Part shown: piece by piece, positions 17,482 through 26,375 of the stretch | Layout: each line of letters begins with the position of its first letter | Numbering within the stretch: the stretch's first letter is position 1 | DNA from: JANNYA01 sp031422315 | Lineage (GTDB): Bacteria; Pseudomonadota; Gammaproteobacteria; Xanthomonadales; SZUA-5 | Assembly (NCBI GenBank): GCA_031422315.1 | Contig: JANOQN010000002.1 | Location: 1 to 64,000, forward strand | Reading direction: 5' to 3' | Length of the DNA stretch: 64,000 nucleotides | The notes under the pieces: generated by a model | The model's input: the letters and a program-made list of their open reading frames with translations, nothing else | Told to the model about the DNA's origin: nothing | Database searches by the model: none | Program-made: the position numbers and the translations under genes

Positions 17482-18222
17482 CTACTGCAAAGGTGCAGCC
17501 GGTTTCGGTGCCGCAGGAACTCTAGAGGCCTGGTGGCCAGCACCAACGCGCGCGCCGGTAGCAAAATAATCATGCAGGTCATGGGCAAACTCATCAAACT
17601 TACCCAGCGTGACGCGGTTTGCGCGTACGAAAAAGTTGTAGGCCAACACAGCAGGAATAGCGACCCCGAGACCGACGCACGTCATAATCAACGCTTCACC
17701 TACGGGGCCAGCAACGACGTCCATCGATGCTTTACCAGACTGGCCAATTTTGATGAGTGCGTTATAAATTCCCCACACCGTACCAAACAAGCCTACAAAT
17801 GGAGCTGTCGAGCCAACCGTTGCCAAAAACGTAAGGCCGTTTTCCAACTTGCTGCTTTCGCGAACCACTGCTTGACGCAAGCTTCGGTCAATAAATTCGG
17901 AACGGTTTAAAGCTTCTACGAGACGGTTGCCTTCGCTTTTCGCATGGTGAGCGGCCGCTTGAGCGCATTCCAAAGCGATTTTCGAGAAGGGCTCGTTCGC
18001 GCCGTAACTTTCCATTGCGCGAATGGCTTCTTGAGGGTTGGTGGTTGACCAAAACTGATCGACGACTGCGTCAGCTGAGCCGCTCACTGAAAAATTCTTC
18101 AGGGCGATTCGAATGATGTAATACAAAGTACCGGCACCCATAATTAAAACCACGATCGCCGTCAGCATGCCGACTTTGTCAAGGTTTTCGATGAGATGCT
18201 TAAAGCCCATATTGCTATCCAT
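17482..18222 (-). CDS. MotA/TolQ/ExbB family proton channel protein (orphan ExbB type)
   Basis: About 246 residues from ATG 18222, which has AAGGACG upstream (the frame runs to 18282). It has a first transmembrane helix near residues 18-37 and the family core LTFLATVGSTAPFVGLFGTVWG followed by VGEALIMTCVGLGVAIPAVLAYN. A Pro/Ala tail closes it. The fold is that of the proton-conducting subunit that works with ExbD or TolR. No exbD follows: the gene ends at a terminator. A second stator subunit elsewhere, or sharing with TolR, is likely. Confidence 0.88.
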   Translation of the reverse strand: MDSNMGFKHLIENLDKVGMLTAIVVLIMGAGTLYYIIRIALKNFSVSGSADAVVDQFWSTTNPQEAIRAMESYGANEPFSKIALECAQAAAHHAKSEGNRLVEALNRSEFIDRSLRQAVVRESSKLENGLTFLATVGSTAPFVGLFGTVWGIYNALIKIGQSGKASMDVVAGPVGEALIMTCVGLGVAIPAVLAYNFFVRANRVTLGKFDEFAHDLHDYFATGARVGAGHQASRVPAAPKPAAPLQ

Positions 18223-18424
18223 GATGTGTCGTCCTTTAGATTCATTTCGCAGTTGAAGAGCGCTAATAGTACACAAAAGCATAGGTGAGAAGTCTAGCTT
18301 TTCGAGCTAAAAAACTCGGTTTTACGTTTTTCTTTGCTGAATACCTATGAGTCGTAACGCGTTGCAGGTGTTCGACAGGCGCGCGCTTTGCGCATCGGGC
18401 AGAAAAATTGCTTAAGCTCGATCA

Positions 18425-20218
18425 ATGAAACGCTACTTTTCAATCATCGCTATCTGTCTGTCATGTTTGAGTGCCGACGTGCTTTCTGACGTGCGCGCTG
18501 CTGAGCCAGTATCAACAGCACCAACGAACGCAGCACCAACATCAAGTAAACCTAAAGTATTTGTAAAGCTTGAAGGCGTCGAAGACAAAGCGCTTCGCAA
18601 TGCGCTACTTAAATCAATGGAATTGCGCGCGATTCGAAAGAAAACCGATAGCACTGAGGCCCAAATTCGCAGGCTCTATCAGCGCGCGCCACAGCAACTG
18701 ACCAGTGCGCTTGAACCGTTTGGCTACTATCAGGCCAGCGTAATGCCAAGCCTTAGCTTGCGAAAGACGCAATACCGAGCGGTTTTTGCCGTAACACTTG
18801 GCCCGCGCACTGTGCTTGAATCAGTAGATTTTTCGATTCAAGGCGCCGCCGAGTTAGATAAAACGGTCGCGGCTGCATGGCGCAAAACCAGTCTCAAGCC
18901 AGGGGCATTTTTGGATCACGGCCAATACGAGCTTGCCAAAGGTGAAGTTCAACGCGCGTTGATGGGGCGCGGCTATTTGGACGCAGAGCTTGTCGAAAAT
19001 CGAATTGAAATCGAGCGCGCGAAATCTAAAGCGCGCGTCGTGTTGAAATGGCAATCGGGGGAGCGCTATGCGATATCAGGCACGGAATTCACCGGCGCGC
19101 AGTTTGATTCGGCATTTTTGCAGCGCTACACCGCCTATGAACCCGGTGATTTGTACACCCAAAAGAAATTGTTAGAGCTGCAACAGCGCCTTGTTGATGC
19201 AGATTATTTTTCGGTCGTCGAAGTTGCGCCTGAAACAGATGCAGCAAAGCAGGGCAGCGTGCCTATTTCTGTGGTGCTGGCACCTGCGAAACGATCAATC
19301 TACAGCTACGGCTTGAGCTTCGGCACAGATAGCGGCGCTGGCGTTAGAGGCGGGCTTGAACGGCGCTGGGTTAATAATCGCGGCCATAAGTTTCGCTCTG
19401 CAGCGGAAGTTTCGCAGCGTTTCAAAGCTGCGGCGCTCAGCTATGAGATGCCGCAACCGGATCGAAATCGAACCAACTACGCCGTTAATTTGAGCTATCG
19501 GGATGAAACTACGGATTCATCGAGAAGCCAAGTGAGCAAACTTGGATTTGCCAGAACGAGAGAATGGAAAGGCTGGCAGCAAACCTACGCGGTGCAGGGT
19601 TTGCAGGGTGACTTTACCGTAGGCGGAGAAGCTGGCAGTACCACTTTGATCTATCCTGAAACGCTTTGGTATAAGCGAGTTGCGGACGATTTAGTCTACC
19701 CAACCGAAGGTTATGCGCTCACGCTGAGCGCGCGCGCGGGCGCAGAAGCGCTGCTATCTGATGCAAGCTTTGCCAGCGCGAGCGCAGAAGGAAAATACAT
19801 CACGAGTTTGAACGAGCAATCCCGCATTTTAGCGAGAGCCAGCGCCGGCGCGCTTTGGACCAATGATTTTTCGCGTATGCCACCGGAGCTGCGCTATTTT
19901 GCCGGCGGTGATCGCTCGCTGCGCGGCTATGGCTATCAGGAATTAGGGCCACTCAACGATGCCGGCAAAGTGCGCGGAGGCAAGTATCTCGCAGTAGTTT
20001 CAGGCGAATACGAACGCAAGCTCTCGGATAGCTGGGCCGCTGCGGTGTTTGCTGATGTTGGCAACGCGTTTGATCGAGATTCAAAAGTTGAAACCGCGCT
20101 TGGCGTTGGAATTCGGTGGCGCTCGCCGGTCGGGCTAGTTCGGCTTGATTTCGCCGCAGCGCTTGATGCGCCCAACGATCCATTTCGCGTGCACTTGATC
20201 ATTGGGCCTGACTTATAA
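18425..20218 (+). CDS. tamA: Autotransporter assembly factor TamA (Omp85 family)
   Basis: 597 residues: a signal peptide to about residue 25, POTRA domains between about 40 and 285 (GPRTVLESVDFSIQG; GRGYLDAELVENRIEIE), and a C-terminal beta barrel from about 290 with YSYGLSFGTDSG, RYFAGGDRSLRGYGYQELGP and SPVGLVRLDFA. The RGY motif in loop 6 is typical of the Omp85/BamA superfamily. TamA inserts outer-membrane proteins with TamB. The usual downstream tamB is absent; a convergent gene follows. Confidence 0.88.
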   Translation: MKRYFSIIAICLSCLSADVLSDVRAAEPVSTAPTNAAPTSSKPKVFVKLEGVEDKALRNALLKSMELRAIRKKTDSTEAQIRRLYQRAPQQLTSALEPFGYYQASVMPSLSLRKTQYRAVFAVTLGPRTVLESVDFSIQGAAELDKTVAAAWRKTSLKPGAFLDHGQYELAKGEVQRALMGRGYLDAELVENRIEIERAKSKARVVLKWQSGERYAISGTEFTGAQFDSAFLQRYTAYEPGDLYTQKKLLELQQRLVDADYFSVVEVAPETDAAKQGSVPISVVLAPAKRSIYSYGLSFGTDSGAGVRGGLERRWVNNRGHKFRSAAEVSQRFKAAALSYEMPQPDRNRTNYAVNLSYRDETTDSSRSQVSKLGFARTREWKGWQQTYAVQGLQGDFTVGGEAGSTTLIYPETLWYKRVADDLVYPTEGYALTLSARAGAEALLSDASFASASAEGKYITSLNEQSRILARASAGALWTNDFSRMPPELRYFAGGDRSLRGYGYQELGPLNDAGKVRGGKYLAVVSGEYERKLSDSWAAAVFADVGNAFDRDSKVETALGVGIRWRSPVGLVRLDFAAALDAPNDPFRVHLIIGPDL

Positions 20219-20280
20219 AAGTTTGGGCATTCGCTTCTTGATCCCACACTCTAATGCCCAGATAAATTGACCCAAGCGTA

Positions 20281-20730
20281 CTATTGCCTGATTACTTCAC
20301 TGCGCTCGCGTGCAAGTAACGCTAACAGTTTGTTCTGTGTTGACGTTTGCAGCCCAATGGCCTGCATGGCTCTTTGGGTGTCTTCAACGAAATAGTTGAA
20401 CTCTGATTCGCGAATTTGCATGCCTGAATGGGCTTCAGCCATTGACAGGCCCTTGTACTCGCAGGGGCCACCGCTGCGCACGCAAATGTCCTCGATTAAG
20501 CGCTCGCGGAAGTAGTCAAACTGCGTATCTTGAAAAAACACCATGACTTTGGGGTTCGCTTTGATTTCAACGATCATGGCGTCAACGAGCCGCCCGATGC
20601 CTAGCTGTGCGCCCAATTCTTGATACAGTGCATCAGGCTGTGGCTTAGCGGCGCAGCCAAAAAACAAAAAAAGAGCCAGGAGCAAAGCGAAATTTCGCGC
20701 ATTCGCAGTTGTTCGAGCTGAATTTTTCAT
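20281..20730 (-). CDS. Lipoprotein-type group 1 truncated haemoglobin
   Basis: 149 residues. A hydrophobic leader ends in LFFGC, a lipobox that would lipidate Cys26, so the globin is probably anchored in the envelope. The rest matches truncated haemoglobin family 1: LYQELGAQLGIGRLVD, CVRSGGPCEYKG, MAEAHSGMQI with His101 as the likely proximal haem ligand, and FNYFVEDTQRAMQ. It overlaps the DUF3034 gene by one base. The group with DUF3034, DUF3379 and an ECF sigma factor suggests a regulated envelope function. Confidence 0.85.
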   Translation of the reverse strand: MKNSARTTANARNFALLLALFLFFGCAAKPQPDALYQELGAQLGIGRLVDAMIVEIKANPKVMVFFQDTQFDYFRERLIEDICVRSGGPCEYKGLSMAEAHSGMQIRESEFNYFVEDTQRAMQAIGLQTSTQNKLLALLARERSEVIRQ

Positions 20731-21563
20731 CAGAAATTCGCCTGTAAGGTGAAGAAAAATCCGGTTTGCGACTTGCGACCGGCAATCGTTCCTAAATCAA
20801 CGTACGCCAAGGCAGTGCTCACGCCTTTTTGAGGAAACCAAGCAATAAAAACATCGCGCCAATGCGTTTCAGCAGCCCCGTCGAAATCGGGCTTTTGCCG
20901 AAATTCCGCGCCAATCGCCCAAAATCGGTTCGGCAAAATCGCAACCGCACCCTCTGCCAACCACTTGGCATCATCATGAAAGCCCAGTAGTCCAGTCTCC
21001 TGAGCGCGGGTTCGCCTCGCATTTAGATTGACGAGCGTGTTGCGCCCGAAAACGCCGTCAAGCCAAAGCTTGGACGCACTCAACACCACGTCGGTGCCAG
21101 TAGCTTTTTGCACGTCCAATGCGTTCAAAAGCGCTGTGTCTTGATGGCGCTTGTGTTGCAACGTGATGGCAAACTGCGGCGCGGACCCGAAGATCAAATC
21201 GCCCGATATGCGCAGCTTCGCGCCGAAAATATTCTGACCCAATTGTAGATTGCCCGGTAGCGCAAAGCGCTGCTGCGCGGCGGAAAACTCTATCCGATTG
21301 CTCACGCCAAACGCTAGTGCACCGGTTTTCAGGTGATAATCTTTTAGCTTGGTGTTTGAAAACCCTGCACTAATGCCAAATTCCTCTGCCTCGGCATAAC
21401 TACCGAGCACTGCCCACGGAGTAATGCCACCGCCTGCGCTGCCTTCAATACTCAAAAGGCCCGAGGTGCCAAGCAGCTTGCCGTCGCTCGCATCGGAAAA
21501 TGGTGCCACTGACAGTGCTGTTGCAAAAACTAAAACGGTACCGCAGGCAAATTTTTGCAACAT
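20730..21563 (-). CDS. DUF3034 family outer-membrane-like protein
   Basis: 277 residues with a signal peptide (cleavage near SDAS) followed by GKLLGTSGLLSIEGSAGGGITPWAVLG, the hallmark start of DUF3034 proteins. Alternating beta-strands and a terminal Phe (LQANF) suggest an outer-membrane beta barrel. It is encoded between the DUF3379 and haemoglobin genes. No biochemical function is known to me. Confidence 0.85.
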   Translation of the reverse strand: MLQKFACGTVLVFATALSVAPFSDASDGKLLGTSGLLSIEGSAGGGITPWAVLGSYAEAEEFGISAGFSNTKLKDYHLKTGALAFGVSNRIEFSAAQQRFALPGNLQLGQNIFGAKLRISGDLIFGSAPQFAITLQHKRHQDTALLNALDVQKATGTDVVLSASKLWLDGVFGRNTLVNLNARRTRAQETGLLGFHDDAKWLAEGAVAILPNRFWAIGAEFRQKPDFDGAAETHWRDVFIAWFPQKGVSTALAYVDLGTIAGRKSQTGFFFTLQANF

Positions 21564-21604
21564 TTAACGGGCTCAAGTTCAGTTGGTGCGGCTGAGTTTA
21601 CGAC

Positions 21605-22378
21605 TTATCCGGTGGATTGGATGCGTTGAACGCGTAGGCTCGCAAGTAGCTTGGCCTCAACCGCGTCAAAATCCCGGCTAGATTCAGCCATGAAAACTAA
21701 TCCGCCACCGTCAAAGCCGCGCGTTCGCACCTGTGCGCCCGCAATCGAATGTTCAAGATCACTCATTGACTTTGAGTCTGGGAAAACTAAAACCGTGACC
21801 GGGCCGCTATTTCGCTGCACCACTATATGCAGCGCGATTTGGCCGTCTACCACGCAAGGTTGTAAATAATTGACCACCATATCGGCATCAACCACCATGC
21901 CAGATCGGTTAAAAAGTTGATTGACAAGCGTTGGCGGCACACGTGTAGTTCGGCTCAGCGCGAACGGTTCGTGCGCCAAATGCTCTACGCAGTCTGCCGC
22001 AAGCTTGGCATCTGCCGCGTTGCGATGAGTTAAAAACCAAGACCCTGCAATCAACGCGCAAGCAGTGACGCTCGCCGCCATGGCTAACCATACTTTTCGC
22101 CTCGCAAATCGCTTGGTGCCGATTTGGACGGCAGGATTCGTAATCGCCAGCAGTTGTGCTGTGAGTAAATTTGGCGGATTAATTGCCATACTGCTCAAAA
22201 TGCGATGTTCGAGCATCAAAGCACTATCTAACTCAAGCTCAGCGTCTGGGTTTTTACCACTGCTCACCAAAATCTTTGCGATACTTGGAAGTTCGGGGTT
22301 TTTTGGATCGCTACCTAGCGCTTTATCAAAATTAGACTTATCAAAGCGGGCTTCATCAAAGTGGGAAAGTTTCATCAT
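21605..22378 (-). CDS. DUF3379 family protein, probable anti-sigma factor
   Basis: About 257 residues with one transmembrane helix (near 98-116), a cytoplasmic N-terminal part and a periplasmic C-terminal domain. It lies five bases after the ECF sigma factor gene, the usual position of a membrane anti-sigma factor. The DUF3379 assignment rests on its overall pattern (an early SIAKILVSSGKNPDAELELD region and a late HIVVQRNSGPVTVLVFP region). Its anti-sigma role is inference from order and topology. Confidence 0.75.
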   Translation of the reverse strand: MMKLSHFDEARFDKSNFDKALGSDPKNPELPSIAKILVSSGKNPDAELELDSALMLEHRILSSMAINPPNLLTAQLLAITNPAVQIGTKRFARRKVWLAMAASVTACALIAGSWFLTHRNAADAKLAADCVEHLAHEPFALSRTTRVPPTLVNQLFNRSGMVVDADMVVNYLQPCVVDGQIALHIVVQRNSGPVTVLVFPDSKSMSDLEHSIAGAQVRTRGFDGGGLVFMAESSRDFDAVEAKLLASLRVQRIQSTG

Positions 22379-22383
22379 GGCTC

Positions 22384-22938
22384 CTAAGCTCTGCTGGCTT
22401 TTGCTTTAGTAAAATCGGGTTTAATTACGTTGGAATAATTCACCGCATTGACGGCATTCGGCTCTAACAGCGTTTTTATTTTTTGCCGTGCTCGAAAAAG
22501 CTGGGTCATGACCGCGGCCTCGGAAAGGCTCAGTTCATCAGCGATTTCACTACAGCTTAAGCCGCCGATGACCTGCAAAACTAACGGCACACGGTACTTG
22601 GTTTCTAGCTGATCAATCGCTGCGCGAACTTGCAAGGCATCTGAAAGCTGGTCCATGCTCTGAGCGTCATCAACGATCGGCTGCTCGTCCAATTCAATGG
22701 TGTCAAACTTCTTGCGCTCAAAGGTGCGTAGGTATTCGCGCCGCACGATCGTCATAAGCCAAGCGCGGGCAGCGCTTTGATCTCGAAGATTATCCATCGA
22801 TTTCCAGGCGCGCAAATAGGCCTCTTGTAAAATATCCTGAGCCTGGGCCTGATTTTTGCAAAGCCAGTACGCCAGTCGATAAAGCTCTGCTTGCAGGCTG
22901 TGTACTAGCGTAGAAAAAGCCTGTTGTCGGCTATCCAT
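22384..22938 (-). CDS. ECF-type RNA polymerase sigma factor
   Basis: 184 residues with region 2 (LYRLAYWLCKNQAQAQDILQEAYLRAWKS) and region 4 (LQVIGGLSCSEIADELSLSEAAVMTQLFRARQKI) of the sigma-70 ECF class. First gene of the operon with DUF3379, DUF3034 and the haemoglobin, it probably controls them and itself. The inducing signal is unknown. Confidence 0.9.
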   Translation of the reverse strand: MDSRQQAFSTLVHSLQAELYRLAYWLCKNQAQAQDILQEAYLRAWKSMDNLRDQSAARAWLMTIVRREYLRTFERKKFDTIELDEQPIVDDAQSMDQLSDALQVRAAIDQLETKYRVPLVLQVIGGLSCSEIADELSLSEAAVMTQLFRARQKIKTLLEPNAVNAVNYSNVIKPDFTKAKASRA

Positions 22939-23170
22939 TGAAAAAATTTCCTGTGGTTAGTGCAGTGCTAGACCGATCATGGCCTGCTTTGCTTTCAACG
23001 CGCTGAGCTAACAACTTGCCTAACAGCGCTCGAGCTTGCCGAACACCTAGCTAAATTATCAGACTTGGTTCAGATTTTTAGTGATGCAATGGCGTGACTC
23101 ATGGGTTAATTCAAAAGCAGTGCAGCGCTTAGTGAGTCAGATACTACTTCTCAGGGAAAGGGGTGCGAAC

Positions 23171-23728
23171 GTGCAAGTCAAACAGATTCCAATATTGCTT
23201 GTTGTTTCAACGCTCTTGGCTGCTAGCCAGAGTGCAAATTCCCAGGGCTATGAAGCGCCAGTTGATGATGTAGAAGCAGTTACATTTGCTTACGCGGATG
23301 TACTTCGCAGCGACGCTATTTTAGAGTCGGTGCAAGAATCCAGGCCACGTGAAGTTTGCCGTGACATTAGCAGCTCTCGTAGTACACGCTACGAAAACAC
23401 CACTGCCGGCACTGTCATAGGCGCCATTGTAGGTGCTGCAATTGGCAATCAAGTTGGCGATGGTAATGGACGCCGCGCCGCTACCGTAGCTGGTGCAGTG
23501 GCGGGTGGCGCTATCGGCCGTGAAGCAGACGCTAGCAACAACCCACAAAGCGAGCGCCGCAGCACGCGCACCGAGTGCGAGATCGTTGATGACTACGTCG
23601 AGCGCAAAGAAGTGGTTGGCTATGACGTGCAATATCGCTTTCGCGGCGAAGTCTTTAGCTCAAGGCTGAGCTACGACCCCGGTGAAAAACTGCGAATCCG
23701 CGTCGCCATTTCGCCAGCGACGCCATAA
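23171..23728 (+). CDS. Glycine zipper 2TM domain envelope protein
   Basis: About 185 residues from GTG 23171, which follows an AAAGGGG site and begins a signal peptide (IPILLVVSTLLAASQSANS). An open frame reaches back to 23081 but adds no leader. The middle carries the glycine zipper TVIGAIVGAAIGNQVGDGNG and AATVAGAVAGGAIGRE typical of Rickettsia 17-kDa-antigen-like proteins. The C-terminal part has YDVQYRFRGEVF and RLSYDPGEKLRIRV, seen in this family. It probably sits in or against the outer membrane. Confidence 0.85.
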   Translation: MQVKQIPILLVVSTLLAASQSANSQGYEAPVDDVEAVTFAYADVLRSDAILESVQESRPREVCRDISSSRSTRYENTTAGTVIGAIVGAAIGNQVGDGNGRRAATVAGAVAGGAIGREADASNNPQSERRSTRTECEIVDDYVERKEVVGYDVQYRFRGEVFSSRLSYDPGEKLRIRVAISPATP

Positions 23729-23744
23729 CAAAGGGCCGCTCTGG

Positions 23745-24170
23745 CTAACCAAGCTTGTCCGCAGGCGGTAACACTTTTGCGATAGACGCAGTTGCGGGCG
23801 CGGCGAACTGCTCGCTCATGCCCAGCTCAATCGTCAAGCGAATGGACGGCCCGCCGCGCCCTAGTTCGATTACGTCGCCGCTTTTAATCGGCGCAGGCGC
23901 TTCCAAACGGTGACCATTCAAATAAGTCCCGTTGCTACTCATCAAATCAATTAAGGTAAACGCAGAAGCGTTGGTTCCCGGCTCGCCAGATTGCTGCCAG
24001 CGGATTGCGGCGTGGTGGCGGCTCACGGCGCTGTCGTCATTCGGATCAAAGCGAATTTCGCAGCCGATTTCGCGGCCTAGCTTTAAATCAGTCACGTAGC
24101 GTGGCAGCGGAATAATTTCATCGCAGCCGGCTTTGCTGCCGCTCAAGTGGTGCACTATCAATCTCGCCAT
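23745..24170 (-). CDS. FHA domain protein
   Basis: 141 residues, almost all one forkhead-associated domain: LGREIGCEIRF, the phosphothreonine-binding SRHHA motif, and SSNGTYLNG. It would bind a phosphothreonine-containing partner, such as a substrate of a Ser/Thr kinase; one such kinase lies at the right end of this window, but no direct link is shown. The 5' end lies two bases from the stop of azoR. Confidence 0.88.
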   Translation of the reverse strand: MARLIVHHLSGSKAGCDEIIPLPRYVTDLKLGREIGCEIRFDPNDDSAVSRHHAAIRWQQSGEPGTNASAFTLIDLMSSNGTYLNGHRLEAPAPIKSGDVIELGRGGPSIRLTIELGMSEQFAAPATASIAKVLPPADKLG

Positions 24171-24172
24171 CG

Positions 24173-24805
24173 TTAAAACTCCGCAGCGAGCAGGTCAGCG
24201 CTAACTTTGGCAGCGGCTTTCGCAGCCTCTGCGGCCGCTACACCAGCCGCGAGCATCGGTGCGACGCGAATTTCATGGATATCGCTAATGCCGATGAAAT
24301 TGAGTGCTAATTTTAAATAGCGGCTTTGAAAATCAAACGCTTCCGCCGCACTTCCGGCTGGATAAGCACCGCCGCTTGAAAGCACAAGCAGTGCTTTTTT
24401 ATCAGCAAGCAAGCCGAAATAGCCGCGTTCAGCGGATTGTCCAAAAGTCAGGCCGGGCTGCATGATCAAATCTAAATAATGTTTTAACTTATAAGGAATG
24501 CCAAAATTCCACATCGGCACGCTGAAAACGTACTTATCGGCGGCCTTGAAGCGATCACACAGCTGCTCAATGCCGGACCACGCAGTTTTTTGCGGTGCGC
24601 TAAAGCTTTGCCCGTGCATGACTGCATATTTAGCGTCCAGCATTGACTGATCAAACTCGGGCAGCGGCTTGGCCCAAAGATCAAGCTTATCGATAAAATT
24701 GCCGCTATTCTCACCGGCGGCGGCGTCTAAAAAGTGGCGCGCCACCTCAATACTGGCTGAGCGCTGCTTGCGCGGTGAAGCTTCAACGTAAAGTATTCTA
24801 GCCAT
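24173..24805 (-). CDS. azoR: FMN-dependent NADH-azoreductase
   Basis: 210 residues from ATG 24805. The flavodoxin-like fold shows ILYVEASPRKQRSAS (FMN phosphate loop), SVPMWNFGIPYKLKHYLD (the PMYNF-type motif of AzoR) and LVLSSGGAYP. It is a quinone/azo reductase of the cytoplasm. It overlaps the glutaredoxin-like gene by eight bases. The end is Ala-rich. Confidence 0.88.
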   Translation of the reverse strand: MARILYVEASPRKQRSASIEVARHFLDAAAGENSGNFIDKLDLWAKPLPEFDQSMLDAKYAVMHGQSFSAPQKTAWSGIEQLCDRFKAADKYVFSVPMWNFGIPYKLKHYLDLIMQPGLTFGQSAERGYFGLLADKKALLVLSSGGAYPAGSAAEAFDFQSRYLKLALNFIGISDIHEIRVAPMLAAGVAAAEAAKAAAKVSADLLAAEF

Positions 24806-25052
24806 GCGATGTTTGCTCAGGAGGCGGCAGTGGAGTCGTGCATTGGAAGGCCAGAATAGCCTCGGCGTCAAATGGAAAATTAAGCGTGGCCCCATCTTTG
24901 CGTTGAATGACCGGGATAAGCAGGCCAAATCGTGCGCTTAGATCGATATCGTCATCAATATCAACGCCGTGATAGCTCAGATTGAGCGAATCAAGCAGCT
25001 CGGCCGCATCCATACACAAATGGCACCCTGGCCTGCCGAGCAGCGTTAGCAT
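24798..25052 (-). CDS. Glutaredoxin-like DUF836 protein
   Basis: 84 residues of a small thioredoxin fold starting LTLLGRPGCHLC with the CxxC pair at Cys10 and Cys13, then GVDIDDDIDLSARFGLLIPVI, the cis-proline region of DUF836 glutaredoxins. It overlaps both its neighbours (pfkB-type kinase and azoR), so the three form one operon. Confidence 0.85.
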   Translation of the reverse strand: MLTLLGRPGCHLCMDAAELLDSLNLSYHGVDIDDDIDLSARFGLLIPVIQRKDGATLNFPFDAEAILAFQCTTPLPPPEQTSHG

Positions 25053-26035
25053 GTTATCGCGCCAAATCGTGTTTGTACGTCGGAAAAGCTTGGCATGGCA
25101 TTGGCCGCGCCTTCGGTTTCAACGCTGAGCGCCGCCACCCGCATCGCATGCTTTACCCATTCGGAAAAAGTAGCGTTCGGAAAGCGCAGGCTGGCCGCCG
25201 CAAGCCCGCCGGTAAAGGCATCGCCAGCACCGGTAGTGTCAACCGCATGTGCGGGCTCAGCGGGTAGGCGATAGCAAGATGCGCTATCGCCGTGCTGATG
25301 CGCGCCATGCGAGACAAACGAACCCGCAGCGCCCAAGGTAATAATGACCGTTCCAGCGCTGAGCGCGCGCGCGCTGCGATGCAATACCGCGTCATCGTCA
25401 AAATCCACTAGGCTAATTGCTGTGCCGTGCAAATGCGCTAGCAAAAATGCGAACTCAGTTTCATTGGGCGTTATGATGTCAGCGAGCCCCAGTAGTTCAG
25501 CGGTCACGCCCAAGTTGATTGGCGCAGGGTTGAGTATAGATCGCACCCCGTGTTGCTTAGCGTAGCTTAGCGCGGCATGCGTTGCCGACAGCGCGATTTC
25601 CAGCTGCACGACTAGCACGTCAGGCAGGCCTTGCGTGTGTGCGTGATCGTTCAATGCGGCGTCGATATCAGCCTGGTCAAGCTGTGCGTTCGCGCCTAGC
25701 GCCACACAAATCAAGTTTGCGCCGTTCGCATCGACCATAACTGACGCTGCTGCGGTGGCGTCCAATTTCTCGAACCACAATGTGCTCAGGCCAAACTTTG
25801 AGCCCGCCGCTTTTGCTGACAGTGCGAGTGCATCAGCGCCCAAGGCGCCGATAAAATGCACATCAGCAGGGTGATCGAGCTGCTGCGCGAGCGCCACCGC
25901 TTGATTGAAGCCTTTGCCGCCCGGGCCGGTAGCAAAGCTGCCAATGCGCGATTCCCCGGGTTTAGGAAGTTGTGCAGTTCGCCAAACATGATCTTGCACG
26001 TAGCTGCCCACTACGACCGCGTAAAGTTTTTTCAA
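25046..26035 (-). CDS. PfkB family sugar kinase, ribokinase-like
   Basis: About 329 residues from a TTG at 26035, chosen because it follows a GAGG site and begins KKLYAVVVGSYVQDHV, the normal N-terminus; the open frame reaches 26176 without support. Family motifs: GPGGKGFNQAVA near residue 40 and DTTGAGDAFTGG with catalytic Asp near 272. The GGKG.NQA pattern points to ribokinase or another pentose/nucleoside kinase. It is first in the operon with DUF836 and azoR. Confidence 0.85.
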   Translation of the reverse strand: MKKLYAVVVGSYVQDHVWRTAQLPKPGESRIGSFATGPGGKGFNQAVALAQQLDHPADVHFIGALGADALALSAKAAGSKFGLSTLWFEKLDATAAASVMVDANGANLICVALGANAQLDQADIDAALNDHAHTQGLPDVLVVQLEIALSATHAALSYAKQHGVRSILNPAPINLGVTAELLGLADIITPNETEFAFLLAHLHGTAISLVDFDDDAVLHRSARALSAGTVIITLGAAGSFVSHGAHQHGDSASCYRLPAEPAHAVDTTGAGDAFTGGLAAASLRFPNATFSEWVKHAMRVAALSVETEGAANAMPSFSDVQTRFGAITC

Positions 26036-26326
26036 TGCAAAAATCCTCAGTCGAGACAATAATGCGCGGGCGCGCTTCGGCCCGGTAAAAGCGGAGCATA
26101 GCAGCGCAACTGGGGCTAATTTTTTCTTAACAACTACCAAGCCACGCGCAAGTTTTGGGTTAGCGGCTGAATCCAAAATTCAGTTTGGCCGACTGCGCTG
26201 TTAAAAAGCAGCGTCAATTTTTGGTGTTTATGCGAATTCCGAACATTTGGCTGATCGTTGTTGCACAAAAACGACACTTCGTGGCGTGAAAACATCAGTT
26301 CAGGTTCTGCTGACATATCAACGTGC

Positions 26327-26332
26327 TAGAAT
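26327..26332 (+). promoter_or_regulatory. Candidate extended -10 promoter of lpxC
   Basis: TGCTAGAAT is an extended -10 element about 45 bases upstream of the lpxC ATG, with a weak TTCTGC -35 spaced 16 bases away. The rest of 26036-26375 shows nothing identifiable. Confidence 0.35.
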
Positions 26333-26375
26333 TTCGCCTCATTTACCCCTTGAACAAAAGGCGATCTTCCTGTCT

